Shown: positions 35,609 to 47,344 of the stretch, piece after piece
Numbering within the stretch: position 1 is the stretch's first letter
Layout of the letters: each line of letters opens with the position of its first letter
Assembly: GCA_030062745.1 (NCBI GenBank)
Contig: CP099842.1
Coordinates: 4,755,822-4,819,821 of the forward strand
Length of the DNA stretch: 64,000 nucleotides
Direction: 5' to 3'
Origin: Capitulum mitella
Lineage: Eukaryota > Arthropoda > Thecostraca > Pollicipedomorpha > Pollicipedidae
Program-made: the position numbers and the translations under genes
Notes under the pieces: model-generated
The model's input: only the letters and a program-made list of their open reading frames with translations
What the model was told of the DNA's origin: nothing
Database searches by the model: none

Positions 35609-37772
35609 TCATTCGGCGACTTGCAGCAGGTACTGCGTTTGCGTTTCATCCTTCGTCATTACCCCACTGTACACTTGGATAAGAGCCACAGCTCGTTCGG
35701 CGACATCGCTGACTAGCGCGAACCCGCGCAGAACTTCCTTGGCGTTCTTAAAGCCAGCTGCTGTCTCCCAATCAGCGGGATCGGCGGCAAGGAAGTCCAT
35801 GTTGATGCCATAGGCCTTCAGGTTGCCCACCGACTTTGTCGTAATAAAGTCGACGGTGATCTTCCTGGCGCAAACCTCCTTTGCCGCGAGATCTATCTGC
35901 GCTCGCTTGGGCCGACTCTCCGATCCTTGTTGCTGGAGTGCCGCGTTCATCCTCCTCTTCATCTCACACGGCACGCCCTCGTCGAAGAACGACACACCAG
36001 CCAGTTCTTCACTGAGGTACCGTAACAGGCGATTGTTATAACAAATAGTATGTCGTATATAATGTCATAGTGGATAATAGGTGATTGGCGAACTTCTTGG
36101 AGATCGCCTACGAGATTTCAGCATTCAGATCAGGCTTCGCAGGACAGCCAGGTCGTGCACGGGAGCCTTGTCCGCAGATGAAGAGCAGAACCATGCACTG
36201 ACGTACAAAACAACCATGAAAGAGACGAAGCCCTTGAGTGCTCCCAGTTCACTGGGAGTCACGGAAGCAGGAAGATCTTGATCCCGTAGAGCATGCGTTT
36301 CATCCATGCACAGTGGAGAGCACCTAGTTAGGGAGCTTAATTCCCCGAGGAGGCTCTTGACCAAAGAGGATGATAGAGACCTCAAAGAACTCACCATAAT
36401 CATCGCTAGGCTGGATTTCGGCGAGCTTCTCATGGCAGAAGGCGACGACACGATCCTTGGGGGACAGAAACGTCTCGGCCACTGCTGGCTGCAGGTCTTC
36501 ATGCATCATGGGTTCAAACTTGCTCCGAGCAATGGGCCTCCATCTCTTCTTGAAGCGCTTGAACAAGGAAATTCCCAGTCCCGAGGACGGACCGAAGCGC
36601 TTGGAGGAAAGTTCTGTCACAGTTTGAAGATATGATGACGACAAGCGAAGTGAAGGAACTGTCGCCCAAACTTCTGTTAAAGAAACGTGTTTGCTCCCAC
36701 AACTTGTCCAGTATTGCTGGAGTGGGTATCGAAGCTCATGCCGACGATTTTATCCGAAACCTCCCAGTCTTCCAGGCAATGAGCGGCAACGTCGGCTGGC
36801 GCTGCTCCAGTCCCGCTTGCAAACTTCGGAACATCGAGGAGCTTGCAGGCACTTCTTGGACCGGTTACAGTGGCAGGGAGTCGACCCACCTTTTCCTTTC
36901 TATCGTTAGGTAACAGTTTGCCGTCCCAGTGGACCACCAGGCTGGGTGGCAGGAGAAAGAATGCTAGATTTCGTCCGCAATGGCTTTTCTCTGCGATCTA
37001 CGCGCCCGCCTGGTCGAGCTTCTGTGATCGCCAATTCAGAGGAGCTGTGGCCGAGGGCCGAGGCCGTCGCCGATAGGAAGTGGATTGCAGAGCAATCATT
37101 GAGCCTGGTCCGATCGAGGGCTGCTGCCAGACCAGGAGTGACGATGTTCTGGGCTCTCTTACAGGGCCGCTTCGAAGGAGAAGGCATGGCGAAGGGCTGC
37201 GGGTCATCTTGATCTGTCAGCTCTGTGTTGTCGGTAGACGAGCATTCCAGTTGGACAGTTGTCTCCTGCTCGCTCTGCTGTTCAGTTTAACGGCAGGCCC
37301 TTTAAAGCTTCGGCCTACTGTTGTTGAAGAGCTCGCTCCTCCTTCTCAGAAAGAAACTTATCGAATAACACCATGACGCCTCGACGACCTGGCCCTCTTT
37401 CGGCCTGGAGAAGAAGAGAATCTTTCTCCCCTTGGTTTTGATGGTCTTGATGGTGCCGACAATGGCAACGTCACAAAGGTTTTTGAGGTTGTCTCTAAAT
37501 TCATTCTTCTTGTGAATTTCCGGGATGGACCTCCAGCATTTGCCTTTGATGACATCTCGGTACTGGTCAAGCTTCCTCTTGGGCTTCTTTATGACGCTCC
37601 GCGCCGGTGTAGTGAGAATAAGGGCTTTGTTCCACGCCCTCATCACTTCGCGGACGATGTGTTTTGACCGCCCTCTGGGTGAGCCTATCCACACGGTGGG
37701 ACTGAAAACAATGCTGCAGCACTTCTCACCGCGAAGGCAGTTTGTTTCCTGGCACTGATTCGACCGGAGCAC
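35609..37772 (-). pseudogene. Broken transposase-like gene of an uncharacterised multi-copy family
   Basis: Read on the minus strand, consecutive segments in shifting frames form one protein, N to C. A basic DNA-binding-like region (VREVMRAWNKA, about 37,650, to DVAIVGTIKTIK) comes first. Then NIVTPGLAAALDRT (about 37,145), HWDGKLLP (about 36,930) and KLLDVPKFASGTG follow, then FDTHSSNTG (Asp at about 36,730), the LFKRFKKRW segment (about 36,565), SDDYGEFFEVSIILFGQEPP, a DLAVLRSL segment (about 36,130), YLSEELAGVSFFDEG (about 36,000) and a C-terminal segment ending at a stop at 35,609. From memory this order matches a large family annotated only as uncharacterised in arthropods and cnidarians. 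At least four frame changes inactivate it. The D..N spacing of the DTxxSNTG motif resembles the hAT D-N-x-x-N block. That link and the transposase role are inferences supported by the surrounding TIRs and 8-bp duplication. Confidence 0.72.
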
Positions 37773-38999
37773 CGATCAACCAAAGCTCGGCTTTTTTCTC
37801 GTGGTGCATATCCTGGTGTCTAAGATTGCGCGGGGAATTGCGAGACCGGCACCGTGGGTTACCGTGGTATGGCCAGGTGTGGTACTTCAAAACTGTGATA
37901 TACGTCAGTCTGCAAACGATGGCCAGGATATTGACGAGATGTTGCGGCAGCTTCGATTCTTCCCTAAATGGGGCAGCAGGTTGCCTGTCCGGGATAGTTT
38001 CTGTTGATCTAATCTATACCCAAAATACAGTTTCTCATCAAATTTCGGCTAACATGTTTCGTAGCCCTAAGCAAGAGTACAAAAGCTGTCCCAACACAAG
38101 GAGAACAAACTGCTGCATTTGCAGGTTATCGACCCCAAAATAAAAAAAGACTCAAATTGAAATATTCGCCTTAGCTCCGTTCAATGAGATATCGTCAACA
38201 CTTACCATGATCTGCAGTCTGGGCTATGCCATGTTGGTGAAGCAGATGGAACATGCTCATGGAATGCATGAACCCATGCCCAAGGAGCAGCAAGACTGGC
38301 GGTTTTGATAAATGACTGATTACTTTTCTGTTTCCCTCGCGTAAAACTAGGGTTTAGCCGCCTAGTTCAGTGAAGTTCTACCAGTTAGGTACTGGGATTT
38401 TAGCAGGGCTTTCAGACCAGGGTGACGACTATAGCACTGCTGGGCTGTTACCGCATTCATATAAATATTATCCCACCATGGCGAAACCGCCCTGACCACC
38501 AACTCACCGTTCAGTTTTCTTGCGTTTTAATATGTACGTATGTATGTAATACTTGCATGTAATACAAATATCTAATACGTGGTCGCCTGCCTCATCATCT
38601 TTAACGTGCTTACAACTCAACGAAACACCTTGGGCGCCCACGAGACAATCGTGGCATCGGGTGCCGGCGTACAAACTACTAAACACGGTCGCCAACGGTC
38701 ACTGGGCACGTGTGCAATACGCATCATAAAGCGATGCTTCTTAGTGTGCTCCCAAATTAGTCAATGATTTAAAATATCCTTCGTAGATGAGATGCCGCTT
38801 CGCGAGAGACTCGTGCGCAGCGGTTTATGGAATGCTCTCCTGGTTCCGCCATACAGCGATGACCGCAGTGGTCGCTCTACCCCTGGCTGTTTTTTTGTCT
38901 TTGCATGGGCAAGGGCTCTTGACTGGGGGGGCAAAGTGCAGGACTGGGGGGGCATTTGCCCCCCCAGTTAACATGTTAAAATAGGCCCTGCAACTCTGG

Positions 39000-41480
39000 A
39001 TGCACAACTGTTCAGCACGAAACAGTTGACAGAACCTACTGAGATTGCCCGATATGTCTTCTCAAGATAGCATCGCTCAGACAGCGCAGGAAGTATCCAC
39101 CTTTCTCTTCATACTGAAGAGACAAAGTATTCCTGAAAACGATGTGAAAACGAGCCAAAAGCTTGTCTTCAGTTTTTTTTCTCTTTCAATTTGGTTATAC
39201 TGCAACAGAAGCATCTACCTCGTCGTGGCAGTAGTTCTGCACCGACAAACGAACACCCTACGGGCAGTATGTCAGAATGGCCAGCACAATAGCTGATCAT
39301 TGACCGGTCACAATCTCGCAGAGAGATCCAATCGTGTAAGGGTCAAAACGGAAGTGACGTATCTGAGCAAGCCTGAGTACCAGTACTGAATCATGTAACT
39401 TGTTCTTGGGAAATATTTAAGCCAACTCTCACTGGTAAGATATTGAATGATGCCATTTGGTCTGGTGAGAATGGTGATATGAACACGCAGAATGCTGCAT
39501 AAAACCGAAGTATACTTGTATGGTGATTATAGATGAATATCATCCAAATATTCGCGAATTTATTCAAGCTAAGGGTTACAAATGTATGACCCGAAAAGCT
39601 TATTCTTTGCAAATGCGATGATATAGTGAATTGGGGGGGGGGGAGAAAGAGATTAATTACCCCAGCAGCTCGTTGATACAGCCTCCGCTCCATGGCAGGA
39701 GATCGTGTGTGTGTGTGTGTGTGCGTGTGTGTTTCGGTGGGAAGGGTCTAGAACAATGGTTCCCAGCCTAGGGAAAATTACCCCGCTTGCGGTAATTTGG
39801 TCTTTCCGGTGGATTAGCGAGCTGGTGCGGAATCCTACCAAGCTCAAAGGTTCTAATTTCCAGGTTCGCAACATGACACACATTTTATTTGTCCTTTTCT
39901 TCATGTCTGAGGAATTCTGCGTCACACGCAAAACAATGAACAAGCTAATGTTTGTTCATTTCTGACTGTGGAACAATGTGAAAAGGGTCGCACCGTACTA
40001 TGTGAGCGAGATATAAGCTTCTAAGAAAGCAAAAGTTTTTACTTTTAAATTTCCCGTGTGATTTCGCCATTCGTAAGGCAATGTTAGCATTTGCATTTAT
40101 TTCTGCGGATATGCGGGATCTTTTGCATCCTTCATAATGCCGCATTTTGTCAGAATTTTAGAAATATGATTTATGAATGATGTTTGCTCACCGAATTCAG
40201 GCAGCGAAATTGCAGTTTTCGATATATCCGATTTCATTTAAGGGTAGATATCTCTCACATTTCACCGAAATCTGAGAAATAATCACATTTGTGTTATGAG
40301 GTGCATCAAGTAATTTTCAGTATGCTTTGTTTGATGTGGTGTATTTCTTTCCCAACCGATACGCTATGGTAGGTATATCTATCATCTCATAACAAATTAA
40401 TCTAACATAAACAAATTAATCTAAAATTAATCACAGCGTATGAAGCATTTATACAGAACGTTGATTGGTTGATTGGCTGACTGATTTATTTATTCGTTTA
40501 TTCTGAAATATTTTCTGAAATAAATTCCTAGCCGAACTGCTGGTGTTGCTGGTGTAAAAAATGTCCTGCGCTCGGCTGGCAGTCGGAGCCAATCACGCCC
40601 GACTGGCGGGGGGGGGGGGCGGTTGACCGTCCTCCTCTAACTCACGAATGGCTGGTCACGCAATAAAAATAAACAGACCTTTGGAAAGCTCGTGACAAGC
40701 AGAGCTCGATTTCGATGATATGTAAGCCATTTACGCCCTGTCTATGTTTCCTCACAGCCGACTGCATGAAACCGAAAAGCGGCCTGGATCTCAAAGGCTG
40801 TGATAAATACAATCTAGGTAAAGGCAACAATAAACAGGTAAAAGTCCGCAGATGCCGATACATGTCTAATTTCTCTAATTTGTTTAATACATACGCCGAA
40901 ACGTTAGACACGGCGATTTTTGTGCCGACTGCCGGCGGGCGCCGTAGCCGAAAGCGGTATGCAATTAACGGAAACTAATTTAAGCGTATCCTTATTTTCG
41001 CGATATAGGCCTTTGCGTGTAACATGTCTTAATCCTAGTGGTTCTTGCGATGGTTTCTCACGCTTAAATTTTGGAAAAATTCAGTAGTTATCAATGTACA
41101 CAATTGGTGGAGTTTTATTCGCGAGAGTCTGCTTATTTCTAAAGGCAACTATGCGAGTTAGTTCTGCCATTTTCTATTCGTTCCCAATAATTCATTGCCG
41201 ATTTTGATGGCGGTGCATTTTGGCTCATAACAGTTACTCGTGGTCCCACCTCAGGTCAATGGCTGGAAATCACTGATACTTTGTCCATCGACGGTAAAGG
41301 GATGTCTGGATCACCTCACACTAAAAACTTTGTTTTTAATTCCTCTAAATTAAAAGAAAGAAAACGACGACATGTCCTGGAAATGTTTTTATACTTCCTC
41401 CCACCTAAGGACTAGTTTAATAACTCACTGGCATGCATCACTAATTACATTACATTCACACTTCTCATACTACTGCATAC
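39000..41480. other. Unassigned, no gene seen
   Basis: AT-rich sequence with short frames. It contains a (TG)n tract at 39,703 and poly-G runs near 39,632 and 40,608. A caatggttcccagcctaggg word at 39,755-39,774 resembles a hAT terminal sequence, but no partner end was found. Confidence 0.35.
39703..39733. repeat. (TG)n microsatellite
   Basis: About 15 TG units with one cg interruption (gtgcgtgtgtgt). Confidence 0.92.
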
Positions 41481-41587
41481 TCATAAGCACACATGTCATA
41501 TACACATACATGCAAACACGATGTCATACACATTCGCCTCTCACTGTCATCCACAAAATCACCAACTAACAACAGGATGTACACATC

Positions 41588-44500
41588 TCACAAATCAGAC
41601 CACTTTTTGATCCACTTGCTTTCTGCGCCCCGTAACGAAGCTATCAAGTATTCTGTTTTAATACCAGCTTTCAACTTTTGTTTAACCTCTTCTAAGCATA
41701 AATTTATACTTCTCGAGATGATGCATTTGACCAGAATAATAACATGGTCAATCAGCTGTGTATTCCCAAGCCCAAGCATGATATCCTTCTCCTGAGGCGT
41801 ACTTGAATGATCAATTTCCATTTCAATTAGCCAATTATTAACGGCAATCCATGACTCCTGGACGTGCTGGCAACTCCAGAATTCATGTCGCAGCGTGTCT
41901 CGGGCTGATCTGCACCGGGGGCAAATGTCGGAATCGTTCTTTTTTCAGCATCGACTTCGTTACATGAGTCTTCGGGATTATTTTATAATGTAATGCTAGG
42001 TATAAAGAGAAAGCGGACACTTCAGCTATGTTTTATGAACGTTTGGCCATTTTATCTCATTGTACTGATATTGCTCCTCCCATGACTTTTCCCAAGAAGT
42101 GTATAATTACGATAGTTTTGCGTAAGACGAAACTCATACAAATATTTCGCGCCGGTCGTTTCTTGCAATAGTTTGCGAGTGACAGGGCGTATGACTGGGG
42201 CTTGGCTTTTAGTTTTTGGTCCGCTAATCCATTATGCTGGCATACTCTTAACCAACGCAAAATAACCAAAACTTATTCCGGAGAAAGCGTACGTTTCCCT
42301 AATGTTCTGGTACGTCACAACCCTTCCACAGTCATCCAAAATATCGTTGGAATATCTAAGACCCTTTCTCTCCCAGGCGTAAATGCAGCTTGTCTTGAAT
42401 TTTGTCATATCTGAGTAACACAACAGGCACGTATTTCAGCAATCTGGCGATATCTCATATGCACCGGAAAACTGACTAAATGTTTTTATGACGTCCTGCC
42501 AGAAGTAACTGCTGAAATTTTTTGAAAGCTTTATAAGCGAAGCACGATTTCTCTCCCAAATGCAATGACCGTTGTTTGCATTTTCTTCAAAGACTTGTAC
42601 CCAACTGTGGGTTGACGTGAGCTCACGTTTGGCCCAAGTTATCTTTGATGGATTAATAAACAACATTATGCCAGTCATACCCAAACCACCGCACTTCGCC
42701 TTCTGTATCAAGCTTTTACGCTTAATCCGCTCTGTCTTCCCGTTCCAGAGAAACTTGAACAGCAATTAAAGAATTCTGCTGTTGAATGTAGTATGTGCTG
42801 GGGCTGATCAACACCAGGAATAAATGCATGAGTTTCGAGAGCAAAAGTGATCTGACAATGGTCATTTTGCCAAGCAACGACAGCTTTCGCTTTGACCAGC
42901 TTTTTATCATTGCCTGAGTTCTTTTTCGGTTGGGCCAAAAGTTTATTTAACTTACTGTTTTTTCGTTTGCATTTTTTAGAAGTTATCCCAAGGACTTTCA
43001 TCCTCGTCACCCAGTTAGATGGGGGCTCTGTGCTCATATAATCCATGTCCCTATGTTTCCCTACCCACAATCGCTTTCGTCTAACTGACATTTGGCAGAA
43101 AATTTAGCAAAAATATTCCAAGTTGTGAAATAGTTTTCGACAGTTGTCCTCTGAGTTATCAAGCATACGCAATGTGTCATCGGCATAACACGACAGTTTG
43201 AATTCCTTGTTCCCTGTCTTAATGCCTTTTATGTCCGGATTCTGGTCAATTTTTCTTAAAAGACAGTCTGTCACCAGCAAAAAGAGAGAACAGCTTAGCG
43301 TGTCTCCTTGTCAACACAACCTTTCCAGAACTATGTTCTCGGATTAATAAGCATTGTAAAGAATTCGGAGTCTTCGAATTATTGTAGAGTGTGAAAGCAA
43401 TTGATAACCTCTAATGGGGACTCTTGTTTCATTAGCACGTCAGTAAGGAAACCCCAGCTGACTGAATTGAATGCCATCTCGATATCTAGGCTGACAAACA
43501 TGCCTCTTTTGCCATTTTTTCCTAAAGAAAAATCATTCATGTCAGCAATCAAACGCGTATTCTCCCCAGTAAACCCGTTCTTAAGAAAGCCTGTTTGGGC
43601 TGGGTGTATAAGCCTGGGTACCATTCGCTTAAATCTCAAGAGAATACTCCAGTTATTACTTTACAGGACGTGTTTAAGAGTTTTATGGGTTTGTATGATG
43701 TTACCTGATTTCTCGGCTTTCCTGGTTTTGGTAACCTCCATAATTCAGTAATACCATAATTCCTTCTTTCAGCGTGACTGGCAACGAACGCTTTCCGTAA
43801 CTTTCTTGGATCATGCAATACATAAAACATCCCAACTCATCCCGGAAATGTTTGCAAAATTCAGCTACAAAACCGTCACTCCCAGGTGTTTTGTTATTTT
43901 TTACTTTAAAGCAGTACCGTTTAATTTCTTGCATTTCAGTTGGGCGTTCCATCACCTCCTTATCTGTCTCGTTAAGTTTTTTCAGATCTAACCTTGAAGG
44001 AATTCTCCACTGTCGTCTTGGTAATTATGGTGGCAATACACTTTGAGAAAGTGCTCGGTAAGAAACTTAAGTAAACCTTCCTGGTCGTTTATGTCTCGTC
44101 CGTCATCGCTAGATATGGCAGGAATGAGCCTGCTCAAACAGATTCTTCTCCCAGGCCCAAAAGATACCCAATCGATTTCTCGGACTGTTCATACCATTTT
44201 GCTCTAGGTCGTACGATAATTCCTTGAATGTAAGGGTGTCTCATTGCTTCCAATTTCTTTTCCTCTCTTCTATGCATCCAGCTAGGCTACATGTGGAATC
44301 TAAACCCATGCATTTTTCTAACCAAGCTATCTCCTCCTGTATTTTACGTTCCAGTCGCATATTTTTACTGCGTTTACGTATTGCATATGCTCTGTTTCTG
44401 TTCTCATGTTTAACAAAACAGTCTCATAGAAAAACGAGTCACTGATGATTATCTGTGACTGAAGGAGCATTTCGTTACTCTGTAAGCAGCTGTTCAGGAA

Positions 44501-45347
44501 GGTTTTGTTGTACAATGGGACTGCATATTGAGACACTGTTATCCTGAATTGTGCGTTTCTCCTTATCCACATATGCACTGTCTTTTAACAATGATACATT
44601 AAATCTGAAAAGACCTTTTCCCCTTGGAGTCTGTCAGTTTTACATCTAGTGTTATCATTGAATGATTTGTACAATAGCCAGGGCATATGCCTACCTTATC
44701 TATGGACCATTCTAAAGTTTCTGAAGCTAGGAGAGAAATCTAATCCAGCTTGTTCAAGAACAGGCCTCTTCACCCGCCATCTGTATTGTTTGATCGTTCC
44801 GCTCCTCTCTCGAAAAAAGTCAAGCAATCGCCAGTCGTTCATCATCGTGATTGCTTTACGATGAGCGTTGAGATGACTTTGTCTGATATGATTATAGGAG
44901 TCTTATTCTGCGCTGAGAACCAAAGTCCAGTTCCGCCTAGAATGATCGTAATATTATTTTGTAAATTATCTAAGAAATCACAGATTGCCTCAAAGAACCT
45001 TTGGTAAATCGTTAGTTTGGAGCATAGATGCTAGCAATAATCATTCTGAATTCCTCCTTTATGGTCGCTATAGTGATAACGAGGTTTGCATCGTCAGTTA
45101 CCTGAGTGTCGCTAAATTTTGCGTCAATGTTTCTCGTTAGGATCTCTGTGCCTGTAGAGTTACGACTAAATAGAGCTACTAGGATGTCCCGACCCCAACT
45201 GTTTCTGAAAGCAAGTTCCTTACTCTTCTCGTAATGAATGTCCTGGAGCAAAGCTATGTTATAATCACGCTGTCATAGCATGTTAAATATGTCCTTTTTT
45301 TTCCAGTCTGCAAGGCCTCTGCAGTTCATTGAACATATTTTCGGCAT
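41588..45347 (-). pseudogene. LINE ORF2 (endonuclease and reverse transcriptase), broken
   Basis: Would encode the endonuclease/reverse transcriptase polyprotein that nicks target DNA and copies the element RNA. N-terminal MPKICSMNCRGLADWKKKD (start at 45,347) begins the APE-type endonuclease, continuing with ALFSRNSTGTEIL and RMIIASIYAPN near 45,012-45,180. The RT domain shows KNNKTPGSDGFVAEF (about 43,885), QTGFLKNGFTGENTRLI (about 43,570), SLDIEMAFNSVSW (about 43,480) and the catalytic box YADDT (43,173-43,187). The C-terminal part has KFLWNGKTERIKRKSL (about 42,740) and a CX2CX8HX4C knuckle (CPRC near 41,920), ending at a stop at 41,588. The layout suits the L1/Tx1 group. At least eight frame changes or stops interrupt it. 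Confidence 0.85.
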
Positions 45348-45618
45348 TTCCGTATTAGGATTTTGAAAGTTTCACAAGGCATGAAATCAGAAAATTCACA
45401 ACGCACAAAACGAACTTGCGATACAAACAAATGTGCGAAGGCCATCCATAACAGGCGCACAAAGAGGAGCACCGGCATACTGAAACCATACCAATCTCAT
45501 TAATGAAAATTAAACGTCAAAAATAAATCCGAAGTTTCCTGAAACAACCAGGACATCTTGTCACGACCAGAAAATTGCTTCAGAAACTGAGCAACAGATA
45601 ACGTTTATCACAAATCCC

Positions 45619-47171
45619 CTAGTCATTTATAGCCCTAAACCTGAGGATGCCATGCACTCGCTGAGCCTGCTCAACATCGGGCTCCTTCAACACGCGACCC
45701 CGAGGCTGAGGTCCGATCTGCTGCTGCTGTTGCTGCTGCTGATGATCTGCTGCGGTCCGAAGGACCAGCTCCGCTGAGTCTCGTCCGTGGCAGCCTCGGC
45801 CGAAACTCGCTCAGCGAGGTGCCGAGCGGGATTCTCAGGCCGACTCGCGGGTCGCTCTTGACCGGCAGTCGGCGGTGCCGAGTCCCGGGTCCCGGCAGCC
45901 CGCGCTGCTCGACCGCCGCACCCGCGGCCGCGCTCCCGAGCATGCCGACACATTCCCCGCGGGAACTCGTCAGCGCGGGGTCAACCCGCAGGGATGAAGT
46001 AGATGTCGTGCTCAGAGGGCCAGTTGCTACAGCAGCTGCGCTGCTTCCCTGCCCCAGGCGCAGCTGCCTGCCCCCAGTCGGTCGAGGGTGTCATCGCCAC
46101 GGGGCAGAGGCGATGACACTGCCCTTCTTGGTGCAATGTCATGGTGCTCATGGTGCCGTCCCCTCTTCGCTCACCGTCGCCGAGGCATCAGCCTGGCCCG
46201 ATAGGGAAGGCGTTCGGTGTCCGTGGTCACCGCACCGGGGTCAGCTGACGTGCTGCGCATGTGACGGTCCGGGCCTCCAGCTGCTGCACGCGCTGCTGCA
46301 GGCTCCGCCGACCGCGCAGGGGCGGAGGCAGACTGTCCCGGCCGCGCAGAGACGAAGACAGCCCCTCATGTGCGGCGGCGGAACGGCGCGGCCCGCGCTA
46401 ACGAGCTTCCCGAACTTTCCGGAGTCGCGCTCATCCAAGCTGGGCATTCGGCTTTCGTACCACTGGACGGCTTCTAAAGTATTCGCCTTACGGGGCTGCA
46501 TTCCCTGCTCTTCAGCAAAAAAGACGTCTCCACCCCGAGTGAAGACAGCCTTGAAATTTCCGTCATATTTCAATCTCAGCAGTCCTTGAAGCGCTGATTG
46601 CCTAATCTAGGTGAGACGCCCATAAATGTACACTTTTGTGCCTTGCAGTTTTTTTTGGCTTCAGGGTTCCATCCTTCAGGCTACCATTCCTCTAGTCTTT
46701 AAACTCGTCTAAGTAACATTCGCTTGGAATGCTCTTGACCTGCTGAATATCGTCAGGCGGTTACCTCCAGCTAGAGCATACGACTGATCGTTGCGGCAAT
46801 CATATCCATCTGATATTCAGGGCCGACATTTTTTGGCAAGTCTGGTCCGGTACAAACCAGCATGCTTGGCTCTGCCATTCATTTTCTCAAGATTTACCAG
46901 ACAACACCAGAGCGCCTGGTTTTCCTCCATGAGCTGCTTGATGGACTTTCAAACTTTTTGGCACATGTTCTAGCGTCTCTAATGAAAAGCCCAGAGAAGA
47001 CTCGATCATGTTCATTTTCTCATTGTTCTGCCTGCCTGACATTATTCTGCCTCATCCTTATTGCCTCCTTATTCTGTGTTTGATGAAGTCCTTGAGCTCA
47101 CTTACCGCCATGTCCAGATCCATGCTTTCTTGTCGCTGCGGCTGTCTTAATAGGTGTCTCCTTTTCGGCAT
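45619..47171 (-). pseudogene. LINE ORF1-like protein, broken
   Basis: Upstream of ORF2 on the same strand. It starts MPKRRHLLRQPQRQESMD at 47,171. It passes through a coiled-coil-like stretch (KQLMEENQALWCCLVNLEK near 46,930) and a segment LKYDGNFKAVFTRGGD (46,575 downward). It then runs into a CpG-rich, Q-rich tail (DHQQQQQQQQIGPQPRGR near 45,720, from a CTG/GCT repeat) and ends at a stop at 45,619. Coiled coil followed by a basic C-terminal domain fits LINE ORF1 RNA chaperones. Frameshifts break it. The assignment of the CpG-rich middle is less certain than the ends. Confidence 0.55.
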
Positions 47172-47344
47172 TTTCGATATGATTCTCTATGCGTTTCGCC
47201 AAAAAGTCGCCTCCCCCGTCACCCTGGCTCGGTCGGCGGCCGCCGGTCACCCGCTCGATCCCGTGGTCCGACCCGAGCCAGCGCGGAGCGCTCCGGGCGC
47301 ACTTCCGGCCGGGTCAAGGTCAGCCAAACGACCGTCTTGAAAAT

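Larger units (their letters stand above)
34902..38990 (-). mobile_element. Complete hAT-like DNA transposon (4,089 bp)
   Basis: Bounded by a perfect 8-bp target duplication caactctg (34,894-34,901 and 38,991-38,998). It has a 15-bp perfect terminal inverted repeat, cagggcctattttaa (34,902-34,916, and inverted at 38,976-38,990). Near the right end is a perfect palindrome (38,943-38,968, arms actgggggggca) and an adjacent second actggggggg copy. The left end carries gcgggggcaa and ccccctcccccggc. The interior holds one broken minus-strand transposase-like gene (35,609-37,772). The 8-bp duplication and CAGGG ends match the hAT superfamily. The copy is inactive because its gene is frameshifted. 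Confidence 0.85.
41480..47340 (-). mobile_element. L1/Tx1-like LINE, near full length, decayed
   Basis: The minus strand holds both expected ORFs in order: ORF1-like from 47,171 to 45,619, a 270-bp gap, then ORF2-like from 45,347 to 41,588. A GC-rich stretch (47,210-47,340) lies where a 5' UTR/promoter would be. An acat/catac-rich tail (about 41,440-41,540) lies where the 3' end would be. Exact termini and target duplication were not resolved. Many stops and frameshifts mean it is dead. Confidence 0.82.

Noticed and set aside
39755..39774. A hAT-like terminal word caatggttcccagcctaggg
   Set aside because: No inverted partner or target duplication could be found nearby.
45819..46589. A 256-codon plus-strand frame
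   Set aside because: It lies opposite the LINE ORF1 region; the minus strand carries the recognisable protein motifs.
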